Origin: Chrysopilus asiliformis
Lineage: Eukaryota > Arthropoda > Insecta > Diptera > Rhagionidae
Direction: 5' to 3'
Length of the DNA: 64,000 bases
Assembly (NCBI GenBank): GCA_964034945.1
Contig: OZ035960.1
Location: forward strand, 88,501,848-88,565,847
The translations under genes were made by a program, and so were the position numbers. Of the stretch, positions 11,848 to 22,400 are shown one piece after another. The notes under the pieces are model-generated. The model was not told the origin of the DNA, searched no databases, and worked only from the letters and a program-made list of their open reading frames with translations. The number at the start of each line of letters is the position of its first letter. The first letter of the stretch is position 1.

Positions 11848-12232
11848 AGGTGCCGCTCCACATGAGAGTAATTGGCGGCGAGAACCTCTTGATAGCAGCT
11901 ATTCGCAAATGGACACGTCTCTGAGAGTCGCTCGCAAAAACTCGCAGAAACTCGCGAGCTAGTTTCTGTGAGCTGTCAAAAGTGATTCTACTCTCTAGTC
12001 GACACGCACCCACTAAACTCTCGGGGAGTTGCTCCCCGGATACGAACGGCGTTTGAATTTCGCTAGTAGCTCTCGAGAACTCGTCTAAGCAAGAAGTCAA
12101 AAAAATCAAGATATTGGCCTTCAAAAGAGAAAAATCGTCGAAATTAAATCTCAAATGGACAACCTCGTACGAGTAACTCTCAAGAGTTTTTGAGAGTTAC
12201 TCGCGTATTTACTCTCATGTGTAGCGACACCT
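11848..12232. mobile_element. PIF/Harbinger-type MITE, copy 2 of family AGGTGCCGC
   Basis: The ends begin AGGTGCCGCTCCACATGAGA and finish with the diverged complement (ATGTGTAGCGACACC). TTA precedes the left end, and TTAA follows the last CACC. The interior is the reverse complement of the copy at 1264-1635. A 114-codon open frame across it (11810-12154, minus) runs partly outside the element and is not a gene. Confidence 0.75.
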
Positions 12233-12493
12233 TAAGGTAAGCGTAAGAAAATGTCGTTTCATGCTTTTTTTTCTTAATTTTTGCGGTTTCAATAGGGAGT
12301 AAATTGGGTAGTAAGTTGTTCCAAAGATTTTTTGTTCGCAGAAAAAAGGAATGCGGAAGTCAGCTCGAAAAAGTTTTTAAACAAAAATACTTAAATACGA
12401 AATTTTGAAAAACTTTTCCGTCATTCAATTCGTATTGAATTAGCTTTACGTAAATCCATATGATTGCATCCTTGGAATCGGAATTCCTGATAA

Positions 12494-12547
12494 AATTGGG
12501 TCTGAAAAATTGGGTCTGAGAAATTGGGTCTGAAAAATTGGGTCTAA
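12494..12547. repeat. Short tandem repeat, about 4 copies of ATTGGGTCTGAAAA
   Basis: Four near-identical copies of a 15-16 bp unit follow each other directly. The unit contains TTGGGTCTGA. Confidence 0.8.
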
Positions 12548-15500
12548 TACAACGTTTATTATGATTGATAACTGAAATGTTTTTGTTTTTGCGTACAAAA
12601 GGTATTATAATCTTGTACTTTTTCTCCATCGTTTGTCTTCTTCTCAAAAACTCACATTCTCTACACGTAAAAATTACTTAAATCCATGAAATCGGTCATT
12701 AATCGTATTTCCATAAGTTATCCCACCAGATAAGATGTTGATTTCGTGTTTGCCAAAAATTCTGAATTCCCCCTTTCCACCCTTACGCAGATTTCTTTTT
12801 TTTAAAAAAAAGAACTGATTATCATATAATTGAAGTCTTTTCGAATAGAGAAGGTAATCGTATATCGCATAGAAATGAATGAATTTTGAGTGAATGAAAA
12901 TTCAACTTCCGTTTGGTCGATATATATACGTCGATATAGATATGAGATACATGCGTTCACTCTATTCCAGATACAGATAAACGTATGTAGAGTAAAAACT
13001 ACCAACCGACAGCATAGAATATGATTTGGCCATCATATCCCCATTCATGGAGTGATTGAACGAGAAACGAAACAAAACCGAAAAGAAGCCCCCGGGAATC
13101 CTTCTTTCTTCTTCCCTTGGGCACTGCCGAGTGGAGAGATTTAAAGAAAAAAGAAGAAAACTTCGAAGACGATTGTTCTGGTATTCGCTAGAACAATGAG
13201 ATTCTCGAGCACAGAACTCGCATTTCAAAAGCATATCATCTTCAGAGGTACAACATAAAACATAGCATGAGCCGAGCATACATCGTATATGTTGATCCAC
13301 ATGTGAAAAATATTATATTAAATGCCTCGAAGGGAAATTAAGGTGTGTGTGCGTAGCGTGACCTTTAAAGAGGAAATCCCATTGAAGTCGTCCGGAGGAA
13401 AAGAGTTCAAGAACAGACAAACCTAAAACGCAAACGTCGAAGAAGACAACTTCCATCCATCGTGAATTCATTCTGATGCCAGAATACCAGTCAGTCTGAA
13501 GATGAAAAGAAGAGGAACCTTCAGTGAGAAGAAGTGCTCGGAGCCTTAAACGAGATCCACGTAATTTTTCCAGTTCTGTTGGGGTTTTATTGCACATGAA
13601 CTTGAATCAAGTTCATATGGGGGTGAAGGGAGACTTCCTCTGAAGTGCAATTTGGCATTCAGGCGCCGCGACTAACCATCAGGAGGCTAAACATGGGGAT
13701 TGGGATTAAGAATCGCGGTGCAAAAATCTACTCTTGGGGGTTTTTTTTCTCCCGAAGGAAGAAAAATATTCCACTTGAAGATCCAAATAAGAGCAGCAAA
13801 AGCGCAAAACCAGAAGTTGTTATGGCGGATCTATGAAGATTGCTTTGCACTGGAAAGTTGGGATTCGGGATGGATTTGGGATTTACGGTTTGCGTTTTTG
13901 TTGTGCTTTACAAGGCAGTGTCTATGCCTGGGGGAGACGTCAACCAAAGGCTTCTTCAGAAACGCTTCATACACTATACGTTTTGGTGACAAGAAGCTGA
14001 ATTGTGACGTATCTGTGTGTGATTTTTGATGGGAATATTAAAAGATATATTCAGGCATCCCAATGAAGATATAAAGGCAATCATTCCCTCATGGAATGAT
14101 TGCCAGAGGGAGTTTTCAACACTCTTTCGCTTAAAAATGTTTGGGGGATTGATTAAGAAGTCTTTCTTACGTGCTTCACTTTAATTGGGGTGTTAAGAAA
14201 GTTTAATTTAATGAAAATGTGTTGAACGATATTTTTCTTGAAGGGTTTAGACAAATGACTCTCAGATAGGGTTACCATATTTATTTTGTGTCAATCCGGA
14301 GATGAACAGATGGAATAGATGGAGAGGCTGATATTTTTAATTAATTTTGTTTTGTTCTTAAATTTATTTTTTGTGTTCTCCGTAATTATTGGGGTTAACT
14401 CAACTTTAAGGTTGTTTCTTTACGCTGTAAAATATTAAATACTGTCGTTTCGAAAAACTGAATGCGTTCCAAAGAATTGAAAAGTTAAGCGTAAGACCTT
14501 TTTATTACAAACGCATTTATTTCAAGTCCCTTTGGTCCTGAAACATCATCAGGTACTGCAGAAGTTCCGTGGCAAAAAAATGCATTTAAATGTGGAGGTA
14601 TTTTTAATTCACTCCGCGATGCCATCGAACGCAGAATAAATTAAGAATGAATCTCTGAAGTACTTGAAGAGGGAATTAATGAGGCGTCTGTTGACAACGC
14701 CGACATCGTCTACCACTGAGAATCCGATCGGAAGCTGCAAGTTCTGTACGAGGAGTACCTGAACACGACACCTGAGCCTATTGTTGCAGATGGCATACAA
14801 TAGAGCCGCATAATATGTCGTCGCCGCGGGAAAGCCGCATTTTAATCGCTAAGATTTTCAGGTGATTTATGATGTCGTTTATTGATAGATTGATGCCATC
14901 CATACGCATTCGATGGCTTCTTAAAAGCGTGCAGTGTAGACGTTTTTCTTAAAATGGTTCTTTGCAGCCGTCTAGGAACGAATATTTACACACAACGAGG
15001 ATGTCTTGCATTTTAAACGGTCTTGAATGGCGTATGGATGGGAGTTTATTAAACTTCGCTCGGGATTTAGAAAAAAATTCCATCCGACAATTTTGTTAAA
15101 ACATAATTAATGATTAATTAAGACGATTTAGCATAAATTTCTTAAAATCAAACCTAATACAATTCCGTTAGAACTTTGACCGTGTTCTTTTTTTGGCATT
15201 CGAGTAAATTAGGAAACATAAATTTAGGTTATGATCCATCGATTTTTAGTGCAAATAATCAAGACTTTGATTATTGTTAATAAATCAAGAAATGATGTCT
15301 TTAGCCATTGGTTGTGCCATTTCGCAGCAGGACAAAGATCAACTCTGGGCCAAACGTTTAAATTTCAATACAAGAATTTCATTTCATTCGTTACTTAGCC
15401 GTCTTTTGATCAGGTGAAAAGAAAGCCTTAAAGAAGATTCACGAATACCTGAAGGGGGAAAAAATCAATATCTCACGCGCGCTTAAATTCGACGCCGCAA

Positions 15501-16517
15501 TATTAATGACTTTTGCCAATGAGATTGATGTACATCTATTTCCAAACATAGAAAATATTCCTCCGTTTTTGTGTTTACTTTTCCAAATATTAATTCATCA
15601 CCAGAAATCATGTTTGACCCCAGCGACCACGTTTAGCTGTTCCTCTCCCCTCGAAAATCTACTAAGATTTAATTTCTGACTGACGGTTTGCTTAGAGGAA
15701 CTCAGTGAAATGATTGGGAGGAGGTTCTAAGCACCTTCCAGCACATTTTTTCTCGGGCTTATTCAGTTTCGTCGGCATCTTGGCGGATCTCGTCAAAATC
15801 TTCAACTACAAAATGTTCAAATGACGACGAGAGTGTGATTAATTTACATACTTTGAGCACCCGGTGTGCATTGACCAGACTTAAGACATCTTCACAAAAC
15901 GCTAACAATTCGGCCAAAAAAAGAAAAGCATCTTCTGTTACATTAATTCGCCTGGTGGCTCTATGCGTAATCTGTTAAAATTCTGTAGCCAAAATGGTAG
16001 ATCAGGAGTCCGTCAAATTTTTTTTTTTTTGGAAAAGTAACTCAATTTGGTGGTTTTTGGTCTGCTTCGTTGGATTACTGGACTTTTGAGACTACTCTCA
16101 TGCGTTACGGGCGTGTTTATGCAGATTAGATGGTCCTAATAGAGGTTCATGTTAAATGCTGATCACAGCATCGTCGACATAGGTTTTTATTGCGATCTTA
16201 AGGCTTATGGGTGTAATTTGTCATGGCCCTTAAATGATTACATGCTTCACTTAATTGCCTTACATTGATTCATCAGATAGGAATTTTATTCGATCAATGA
16301 CCAGCATTTAATATTAAATTCAAGCGATTGACCGGTAGATACCCGGAAATCAGAAGCAGAATGCAATATAGAATATTTCAACCTTAAGTTTTCAAAAATG
16401 GAAAACGCTTCTAAGTGAAAAGTTCACTTTGATTTGTTTATTGCTGTATTTTCGAGCTTCCGAAGTTGTTTTCTTCATTCGATTGTTGATCAGTTGAGAG
16501 CGATGTAGAATAAAGAT
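12548..16517. other. Largely unique, gene-free DNA
   Basis: No recognisable exon was found. The stretch 12,960-14,040 is richer in G+C than its surroundings and contains several 60-112 codon frames on both strands, none with family similarity; it could be regulatory or part of an untranslated exon. A perfect 12-bp hairpin lies at 14076-14104. The interval 14,590-14,830 has a 63-codon minus-strand frame that I do not recognise. Confidence 0.4.
14076..14104. repeat. Perfect 12-bp stem hairpin
   Basis: Arms GGCAATCATTCC and GGAATGATTGCC are separated by a 5-base loop. There is no T-run or other context to suggest a specific function. Confidence 0.8.
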
Positions 16518-16745
16518 CAGGGATGGGAAATGTGATCGTAACTTAACGAAATAACGAAATGATTTTCCAGTTTTTCCTTCAAAATTACGTTATAGTGTTA
16601 TTCAATTACAATAACGAAAAACATAACAAAAACTGAAAAATTTTTTTCTCGTTTCGTTATTTTTTTATCTTTGCTTTATTTTGTTTTGTATTGTTTTTTG
16701 TGAAATTTTCCACAAAAATTCATCAAGTATAACCTCACAGATCCC
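16518..16745 (+). mobile_element. hAT-type element, 5'-end fragment (family CAGGGATGGGAAA)
   Basis: It begins CAGGGATGGGAAATGTGATC and continues with a run of AACGAAA/TTTCGTTA words and the block TTCATCAAGTATAACC. The same order is seen at 31378 and 46104. It is cut off in a C run at about 16743 where a family B repeat begins. Confidence 0.65.
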
Positions 16746-16990
16746 CCCCCCCCCCCTAATAGGCCATTTTTGCCCATTAACGAACTTAGACTTGCGTTTT
16801 ATGAAAAACGAATCTGCGTAAAATTTCAAGTCTCTAGCTCAATCCGTGCGCCCGCAATCCGTGCCACAGACGGACAGACGGACGGACAGTCACAGACATT
16901 ATCATTCTAAACACACTGGTGTAATTCATTTTTGTGTGTGATAACGGGATCTTGGCGTTACAAACGGTAAGGCAAATTTAATTTTCACAA
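16746..16990 (-). repeat. Dispersed repeat family B, minus orientation, short GTCY array
   Basis: This is the reverse complement of the repeat at 60535-60880. It has the same order: a ...TTACCGTTTGTAACGCCAAG end, the block ATGAATTACACCAGTGTGTT, a GTCY array, GGATTGAGCTAGAGACTTGA, and TTCGTTAATGGGCAAAAATG. Here the array (16866-16889) has only about six tetramers, whereas the 60.6-kb copy has about 25. Confidence 0.7.
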
Positions 16991-17011
16991 TAACAAAAAA
17001 AAATTTAATAA

Positions 17012-17495
17012 CAAAACAAAAGCAAAACAAAAACAAAACAAAAACAAAACAAAAACAAAACAAAAACAAAACAAAAACAAAACAAAAACAAAACAAAAAC
17101 AAAACAAAAACAAAACAAAAACAAAACAAAAACAAAACAAAAACAAAACAAAAACAAAACAAAAACAAAACAAAAACAAAACAAAAACAAAACAAAAACA
17201 AAACAAAAACAAAACAAAAACAAAACAAAACAAAAACAAAACAAAAACAAAACAAAAACAAAACAAAAACAAAACAAAAACAAAACAAAAACAAAACAAA
17301 AACAAAACAAAAACAAAACAAAAACAAAACAAAAACAAAACAAAAACAAAACAAAAACAAAACAAAAACAAAACAAAAACAAAACAAAAACAAAACAAAA
17401 ACAAAACAAAAACAAAACAAAAACAAAACAAAAACAAAACAAAAACAAAACAAAAACAAAACAAAAACAAAACAAAAACAAAACAAAAACAAAAC

Positions 17496-17560
<65 letters not shown>

Positions 17561-17575
17561 ACAAAACAAAACAAC
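17012..17575. repeat. 11-bp minisatellite (CAAAACAAAAA)n, about 51 copies
   Basis: About 565 bp of nearly perfect 11-mer repeats are present; occasional 6-bp or 5-bp units shift the register (for example near 17225 and 17505). The long open frames on the minus strand (phenylalanine, cysteine, valine and leucine only) are purely compositional and are not genes. Confidence 0.95.
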
Positions 17576-17589
17576 AAAAAAAAAATTTC

Positions 17590-17930
17590 GAAGAAACCCG
17601 TTAAATTTCGAAAAAATTACAAAAAAAAACGATTTTTTTTTAAATAGTGGTAAATCGATTCTGGTTTGAGATCTCGAATTCTAGTGAAAGAAAAAAATGT
17701 AGGAAATCTTCAACTTTTGTTACATTCAAGATTACTCAAACATGCGTAGTTTCAGAGTAAACAGCAAAAAACGAAATTGCGTTTTTGAAAAAGCCGCCAT
17801 TTTGGTGACTTGCGCTTTACGAATTTCCAACAAAAGTGGATAGGATCGTTCCATTCCAGGACCAAACACGCCTGTAAAATGCCATGAAATGCTTTATTGG
17901 TTTTTGAGAAGTCTTGTACATAGACTATGA
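17590..17930 (+). repeat. Dispersed repeat family K, flank of the 8-mer array
   Basis: Shared blocks with 34880-35170 are ATGCGTAGTTT, GAAATTGCG, CCGCCATTTTGG, GGATAGGATCGT, CCA..TCAGGACC-like, and TTTTTGAGAA.TCTTGTACA. In both copies a tandem array starts directly after TTGTACA.AGACT. A diverged copy without an array is at 57930-58145 (minus), and a weaker one at about 54385-54600. Confidence 0.65.
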
Positions 17931-18570
17931 GACTGACAAACTAACAGACTAACAGACTAACAGACTAACAGACTAACAGACTAACAGACTAACAGACTAA
18001 CAGACTAACAGACTAACAGACTAACAGACTAACAGACTAACAGACTAACAGACTATGAGACTGACAAACTAACAGACTAACAGACTAACAGACTAACAGA
18101 CTAACAGACTAACAGACTAACAGACTAACAGACTAACAGACTAACAGACTAACAGACTAACAGACTAACAGACTAACAGACTAACAGACTAACAGACTAA
18201 CAGACTAACAGACTAACAGACTAACAGACTAACAGACTAACAGACTAACAGACTAACAGACTAACAGACTAACAGACTAACAGACTAACAGACTAACAGA
18301 CTAACAGACTAACAGACTAACAGACTAACAGACTAACAGACTAACAGACTAACAGACTAACAGACTAACAGACTAACAGACTAACAGACTAACAGACTAA
18401 CAGACTAACAGACTAACAGACTAACAGACTAACAGACTAACAGACTAACAGACTAACAGACTAACAGACTAACAGACTAACAGACTAACAGACTAACAGA
18501 CTAACAGACTAACAGACTAACAGACTAACAGACTAACAGACTAACAGACTAACAGACTAACAGACTAACA
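17931..18570. repeat. 8-bp satellite (CAGACTAA)n, about 78 copies
   Basis: This is a continuous array of the octamer CAGACTAA. The variant start GACTATGAGACTGACAAACT occurs at 17923 and again at 18051, exactly 128 bp (16 octamers) apart, which shows a higher-order duplication of the array's first segment. After the second variant the array is almost perfectly homogeneous. Confidence 0.95.
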
Positions 18571-20170
18571 TACCGAAAGACATTTTTGTAATTATGAGAT
18601 TTTTTCATTCAGCAGATAGTTGGTGAGCGTCATAAGAAGTGGGGTCAATTTTTACAGTAAAACATACATTTTAAGAACACAAGAACACAATTCAAACCGA
18701 GTTATAAGCGAATAGATAAATAGTAGAGATAGACAGAAACAAAAATATAACCGATGTCTGACAGTAAAACATTTAAATTTTTAAAAAAATTTTGATTTTG
18801 GAATATACAAAATAATCGTCTATAAAGTTGTCTAAAACAATTAAAGGTCGTCAAATATTCATCACGATCCAATTACGGCTGCAATAAAACTGAAACAAAA
18901 ACATAAAAAAAAATCCCCATTATTTATCTAAACAACATTTAATCTCGGTATCATTTTGTTAATTCAACAATGCGGTCTCGCAAATTTTCTACTGCCACAA
19001 TTACCATATCTTGACGTCGTTATTACAATTCTATTGTGTCCAAGACTAAACTCGTTTACAGATAAAGGAATTTCTTTTCAGTTCTCTCCAGTTTGCTCTC
19101 CCCTCCTTGATGGGTCCAAAATAGAAGTCTCTACAATTGCGATGTACCTACTTTGCACTTAGTCATGTCTTAGAGTTGATTTCTTGTTGTTGCGGTTGTA
19201 GTTTACCCAAAAATCTCTCGTTATTTTAATTTCACGTTGCGTTAACGAATATTACTTACTCTAAAAACTCCCATAGTTACCATAGAACAGGTAAACACTT
19301 AAAATAGATGGTAAACAGGTAGCCAATTCGAATAGCCACCGTAAAATATTTCCATTGTCCATGGAAACCAACCACATTTGAAAGGTGGATGCATCTACCT
19401 ACGAGTAGATAGGCAGGTGCAAATATCTAATCTTTTCGTTTGTCAGGGATTTATTGGATTCGCTAAAGTGGTTGAGCACCCAAGATTCGTTGTTGGACAA
19501 AACCTCGACGCGACGACCGACGTCTGGATGTCTGGGTTCAGGTTCTGCAGCGAAGTGATTAAAGAGACGCAAATTGGACAATGCAAACTGTGTCAAATTG
19601 TGGGAACTGTTTCACCAGAAATGCAATTAGATATTAGTTGGGTTCCCTCCTTACTTCGTTTAGCTGGGTTTTAGGAAACTAAGCATTTTGATCTTACAAG
19701 TTTTCCTCCGTCGTCGCAAAACAGGGTTTCTTGCTGTGGCCTTCTTCCGTCCAAGTATGAAATTTCTTGGAACTCAGCTCCAGTTTGAAGTTGATGGAAT
19801 TTTTTGCTATCTTTTCAAATGTAATTTACTTTTTTTGAGGACTCGTTAAAATCTATTTGCCGACTACTACTGCCTTGATTATTGTACGTTTTGATTGTTT
19901 TTAAAAATTTTAATGGATAGGTTTGAATTTGACTGAACCATTTCGGAGCAACCCCGTAATTTAATAACGACAGAGAGAAAAGTAACATTAAAATAAATAT
20001 GAAAATGTATCCAACTTTCACAAATTGACAGAAGAGGCAATATTGTTTTTGGATAGGAGCAAAAGTTCGAATTCGATTTTTATTACAATAAATAAGTTGG
20101 TTTTTGTAAGGAGTTTGTGGAATTGCTCACATAAATTAAGTTTTTTCAACACAAAACATTTTTCTGAAAG
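18571..20170. other. No gene recognised
   Basis: Frames at 18956-19162 and 19378-19674 have no recognisable similarity. The second sits in slightly higher G+C DNA, but no splice or family signal supports it. Confidence 0.4.
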
Positions 20171-20251
20171 AATCTTAGGGGTTCTAATTTTTGTAAATCT
20201 AGTTTACAAAAATTAGAACCCCTAAGATTATTTTTCCTTAGAACCCCTAAG
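20171..20251. repeat. Perfect 27-bp inverted repeat with 5-base loop, plus a third half copy
   Basis: The left arm (20171-20197) begins AATCTTAGGGGTTCTAATTT. The right arm (20203-20229) is its exact complement, and the loop is TCTAG. A further CTTAGAACCCCTAAG copy follows at about 20237-20251. The arms do not match any transposon end seen in this window. Confidence 0.9.
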
Positions 20252-20743
20252 ACGCAAGGGGATGAAGGCATTCTGGAATAATAAGAAAATACATTATTTG
20301 TGGCCAATTTTTTGTTTGTCCTCTTAATCCCTTCCATAAGAGATTTAGGTCTAGATTTTAGCTAATTGGTTAAGAGGTTTTCCAGTGCTTCCAAATAGAG
20401 GTTAGTTTTTCAGTGAGAGTTTTCGTTCGTTTTTGTGTCTCTCAAAAACTAATAATTTCCATGTAATTTTTTCACGAAATTTAAAAAAGCGGTTTTTTTG
20501 GCACAAATTGGAAAATTAATCGGTAGAATCCAAGACTCTTATATCGTTAATAATACTATTTTGAAGTTTTGCTTTTGGGAAATGGGGGCAGTGAGGGCGG
20601 AGGAGCGGTGATGGAGTGGGTGGCGAGGGGCGGAGGAGGAACACAGAGCTCAATATTTTACCAAGCTTTTGAAAAACGTCTTAGAATTTTTGATTAAAAA
20701 ATTAATTGTTTATAGGCACCAAATCATAGTAAAGAATTTAAAC

Positions 20744-20811
20744 AATGCAAACAATGTAAAGAATGTAAAGAATGTAAAGAATGTAAACAATGTAAATAAT
20801 GTAAACAATGT
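20744..20811. repeat. 9-bp tandem repeat AATGTAAAS, about 7.5 copies
   Basis: The units are AATGCAAAC, then AATGTAAAG three times, then AATGTAAAC, AATGTAAAT and AATGTAAAC. Confidence 0.85.
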
Positions 20812-20859
20812 AGCAACCAAATGAAATTACAAACATAAGAAAAGCTACAATTGCGAGGG

Positions 20860-21365
20860 TCTACTGTTTTTTTTTTCAATTTGTTTGGATAAAAGAGGGG
20901 GGAAAGGAGTGGTCCGATTGGATTTTGATGTATGGATTGGTTATGTAAAATCGTATTCTAAAAACATTCTATCTTTATAAGTTTTTCGATACTGTGCACA
21001 GTTTTCCAAGAAATAGAAAGAAGTATCCAATTTATATTGGGGAGGGGAAGGAGTGGTCAAACTGTATTTTGATGTATCGATGAGTTATATAAAATTTTAT
21101 TCTAAACATATTTCACCTAAATAAATTATTCAATATAACTCGCCGTTTTCGAGAAAATTGCAAAAAACTGTTGCGTTTGTATGAGGGAAAGAATGGTCCA
21201 ATTTTGGCCGTTCAATAACTTAGCCTAACCATTTACGAGAACCGTAACTATACAAAATTTCAAGTCTTTCGAATGTTATGGTATTCACGGACGGACGGAC
21301 AGACCGACAGAAAGTCACAAAGGCACACAGATGGATAGATGGACAGACAGACAGATGGATAGATG

Positions 21366-21396
<31 letters not shown>

Positions 21397-21420
21397 GGAC
21401 ATGCACTCAGAAAAATGGAG
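20860..21420 (-). repeat. Dispersed repeat family B, long minus-strand copy
   Basis: Blocks that match the 38.3-kb and 41.6-kb copies in reverse complement are GTGGTCCGATTGGATTTTGA, TATTCTAAACATATTT, TCGAGAAAATTGCAAAAAAC and CATTTACGAGAACCG. They end in a GACA/GACG array at about 21288-21402 that includes an ATGGATAGATGGACAGAC sub-array. Confidence 0.65.
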
Positions 21421-21425
21421 GCTAA

Positions 21426-21999
21426 AGGTGGGTTTAGAAACACGAGCATTTTAATTTTTACTGGCAAAGTGAGTGAAATGCCAGATTTCTTATGACTTTT
21501 TCATCAAGTGGGAAGGCGACGGCAAGCCACTCAGTAAAAATTTTACTGGAAATTTTGCTTGCATGTAGTGGTTTTACTATCCATAATTTTCGTCGACGAT
21601 AGGAAAGTTATGGCAGTAAACAACAACAAACACATTGGACTTCCCCGCCCTGCCAGCAAAATGTTACCCCTGAATTATGGGAATTATGGCAGCCAGCAAA
21701 AGTAAGGTTAAGTTCGATGTTTATTTGAAACCTACGCAATTTAAATGGAAACGGGAGGTAATAATAATTATGTTATTAATTATAACATCACACAAAATGA
21801 TTTTGTTAGGTGAAATTGAAGTGATAACAAACGTATTGCTGCGAGAAGGTGATGTGCAGTGACAGTTCGCCATAAAGTGGAAGGGAAAGTACGTGTGAGA
21901 CACTGATGTGATCGACTTTTTGCGCACGTAAATTTGAATTTCGCTATCTCGCTCACTTTGCCAGTAAAAATGAAAATGTTCGTGTTTCTAAACCCACCT
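21426..21999. mobile_element. PIF/Harbinger-type element, 574 bp
   Basis: The termini begin AGGTGGGTTTAGAAACACGA and are followed by a shared TTTTACTGGCAAAGTGAG on each arm. TAA duplications lie at 21423-21425 and 22000-22002. In the interior a plus-strand frame begins MAASKSKVKFDVYLKP at 21688, reaches FKWKRE, and then meets a GTAATAAT donor-like word. This is probably the remnant of the DNA-binding accessory ORF that Harbinger elements carry, not a host gene. Confidence 0.8.
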
Positions 22000-22069
22000 T
22001 AACTCGACGACCTACATACGGCGTAATTGGCCTCGGGCAGGCGCGCGTTCGCCTTCATGTGGGCAAGTA

Positions 22070-22240
22070 AAACTGAGTTGACCTGTGGTCGGAGAAATTC
22101 TGAAATTAAGCCACCAGCAGGTGAAGTAGGGCATTGGGAGCTGCACGAGTTGACCTTAGATAGGTTAACTCTGACCGCTAGCTGGCTTACAGACACCTCT
22201 GTAAGGTCAGAGTTAACCTGACAAAAAGTTGACCTGGACA
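22070..22240. promoter_or_regulatory. Cluster of TGACC/AGGTCA-like half-sites with nested palindrome
   Basis: GTTGACC occurs at about 22078, 22150 and 22227. AGGTTAACTCTGACC (about 22162) pairs with GGTCAGAGTTAACCT (about 22204). Inside that pair is CTTACAGA...TCTGTAAG. AGGTCA-like words are nuclear-receptor half-sites in animals. The stretch is also G+C richer than its flanks. It could equally be the core of an old foldback element; no gene lies nearby. Confidence 0.35.
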
Positions 22241-22261
22241 TTTTTGTGAGTGTGCGGAAAT

Positions 22262-22400
22262 AAAAATCTTTTGCCATCCCTAACACGCTGGTGTAGTTCA
22301 TTTTTGTGTCCGATGATTGCTTCGATGCGTTACAAACGGTCTACTAAATACTATATTCTTTTCTATCAAACCGTTATACTATCTTTTAGGTTCTGAGTGA
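22262..22400 (-). repeat. End fragment of dispersed repeat family B
   Basis: On the minus strand this reads a CGTTTGTAACGCATCGAAGC block and then ATGAACTACACCAGCGTGTT, as at 38290, 41580 and 60560. Confidence 0.55.

Noticed and set aside
11810..12154. 114-codon minus-strand frame
   Set aside because: It runs through a Harbinger MITE and into the piggyBac MITE, and a similar frame occurs in the other MITE copy at 1342; no host gene.
12962..14029. Several 60-112 codon frames on both strands in a G+C-richer stretch
   Set aside because: Frames overlap on both strands and none shows family motifs; the G+C content alone keeps them open. The region may still be regulatory.
16926..17577. Three overlapping 190-212 codon frames on the minus strand made of F, C, V and L
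   Set aside because: They are all produced by the 11-mer CAAAACAAAAA array; the period is not a multiple of three, so every frame stays open. No gene signals.
17931..18570. CRISPR-like array of short direct repeats
   Set aside because: The units are contiguous 8-mers with no unique spacers, and the setting is eukaryotic.
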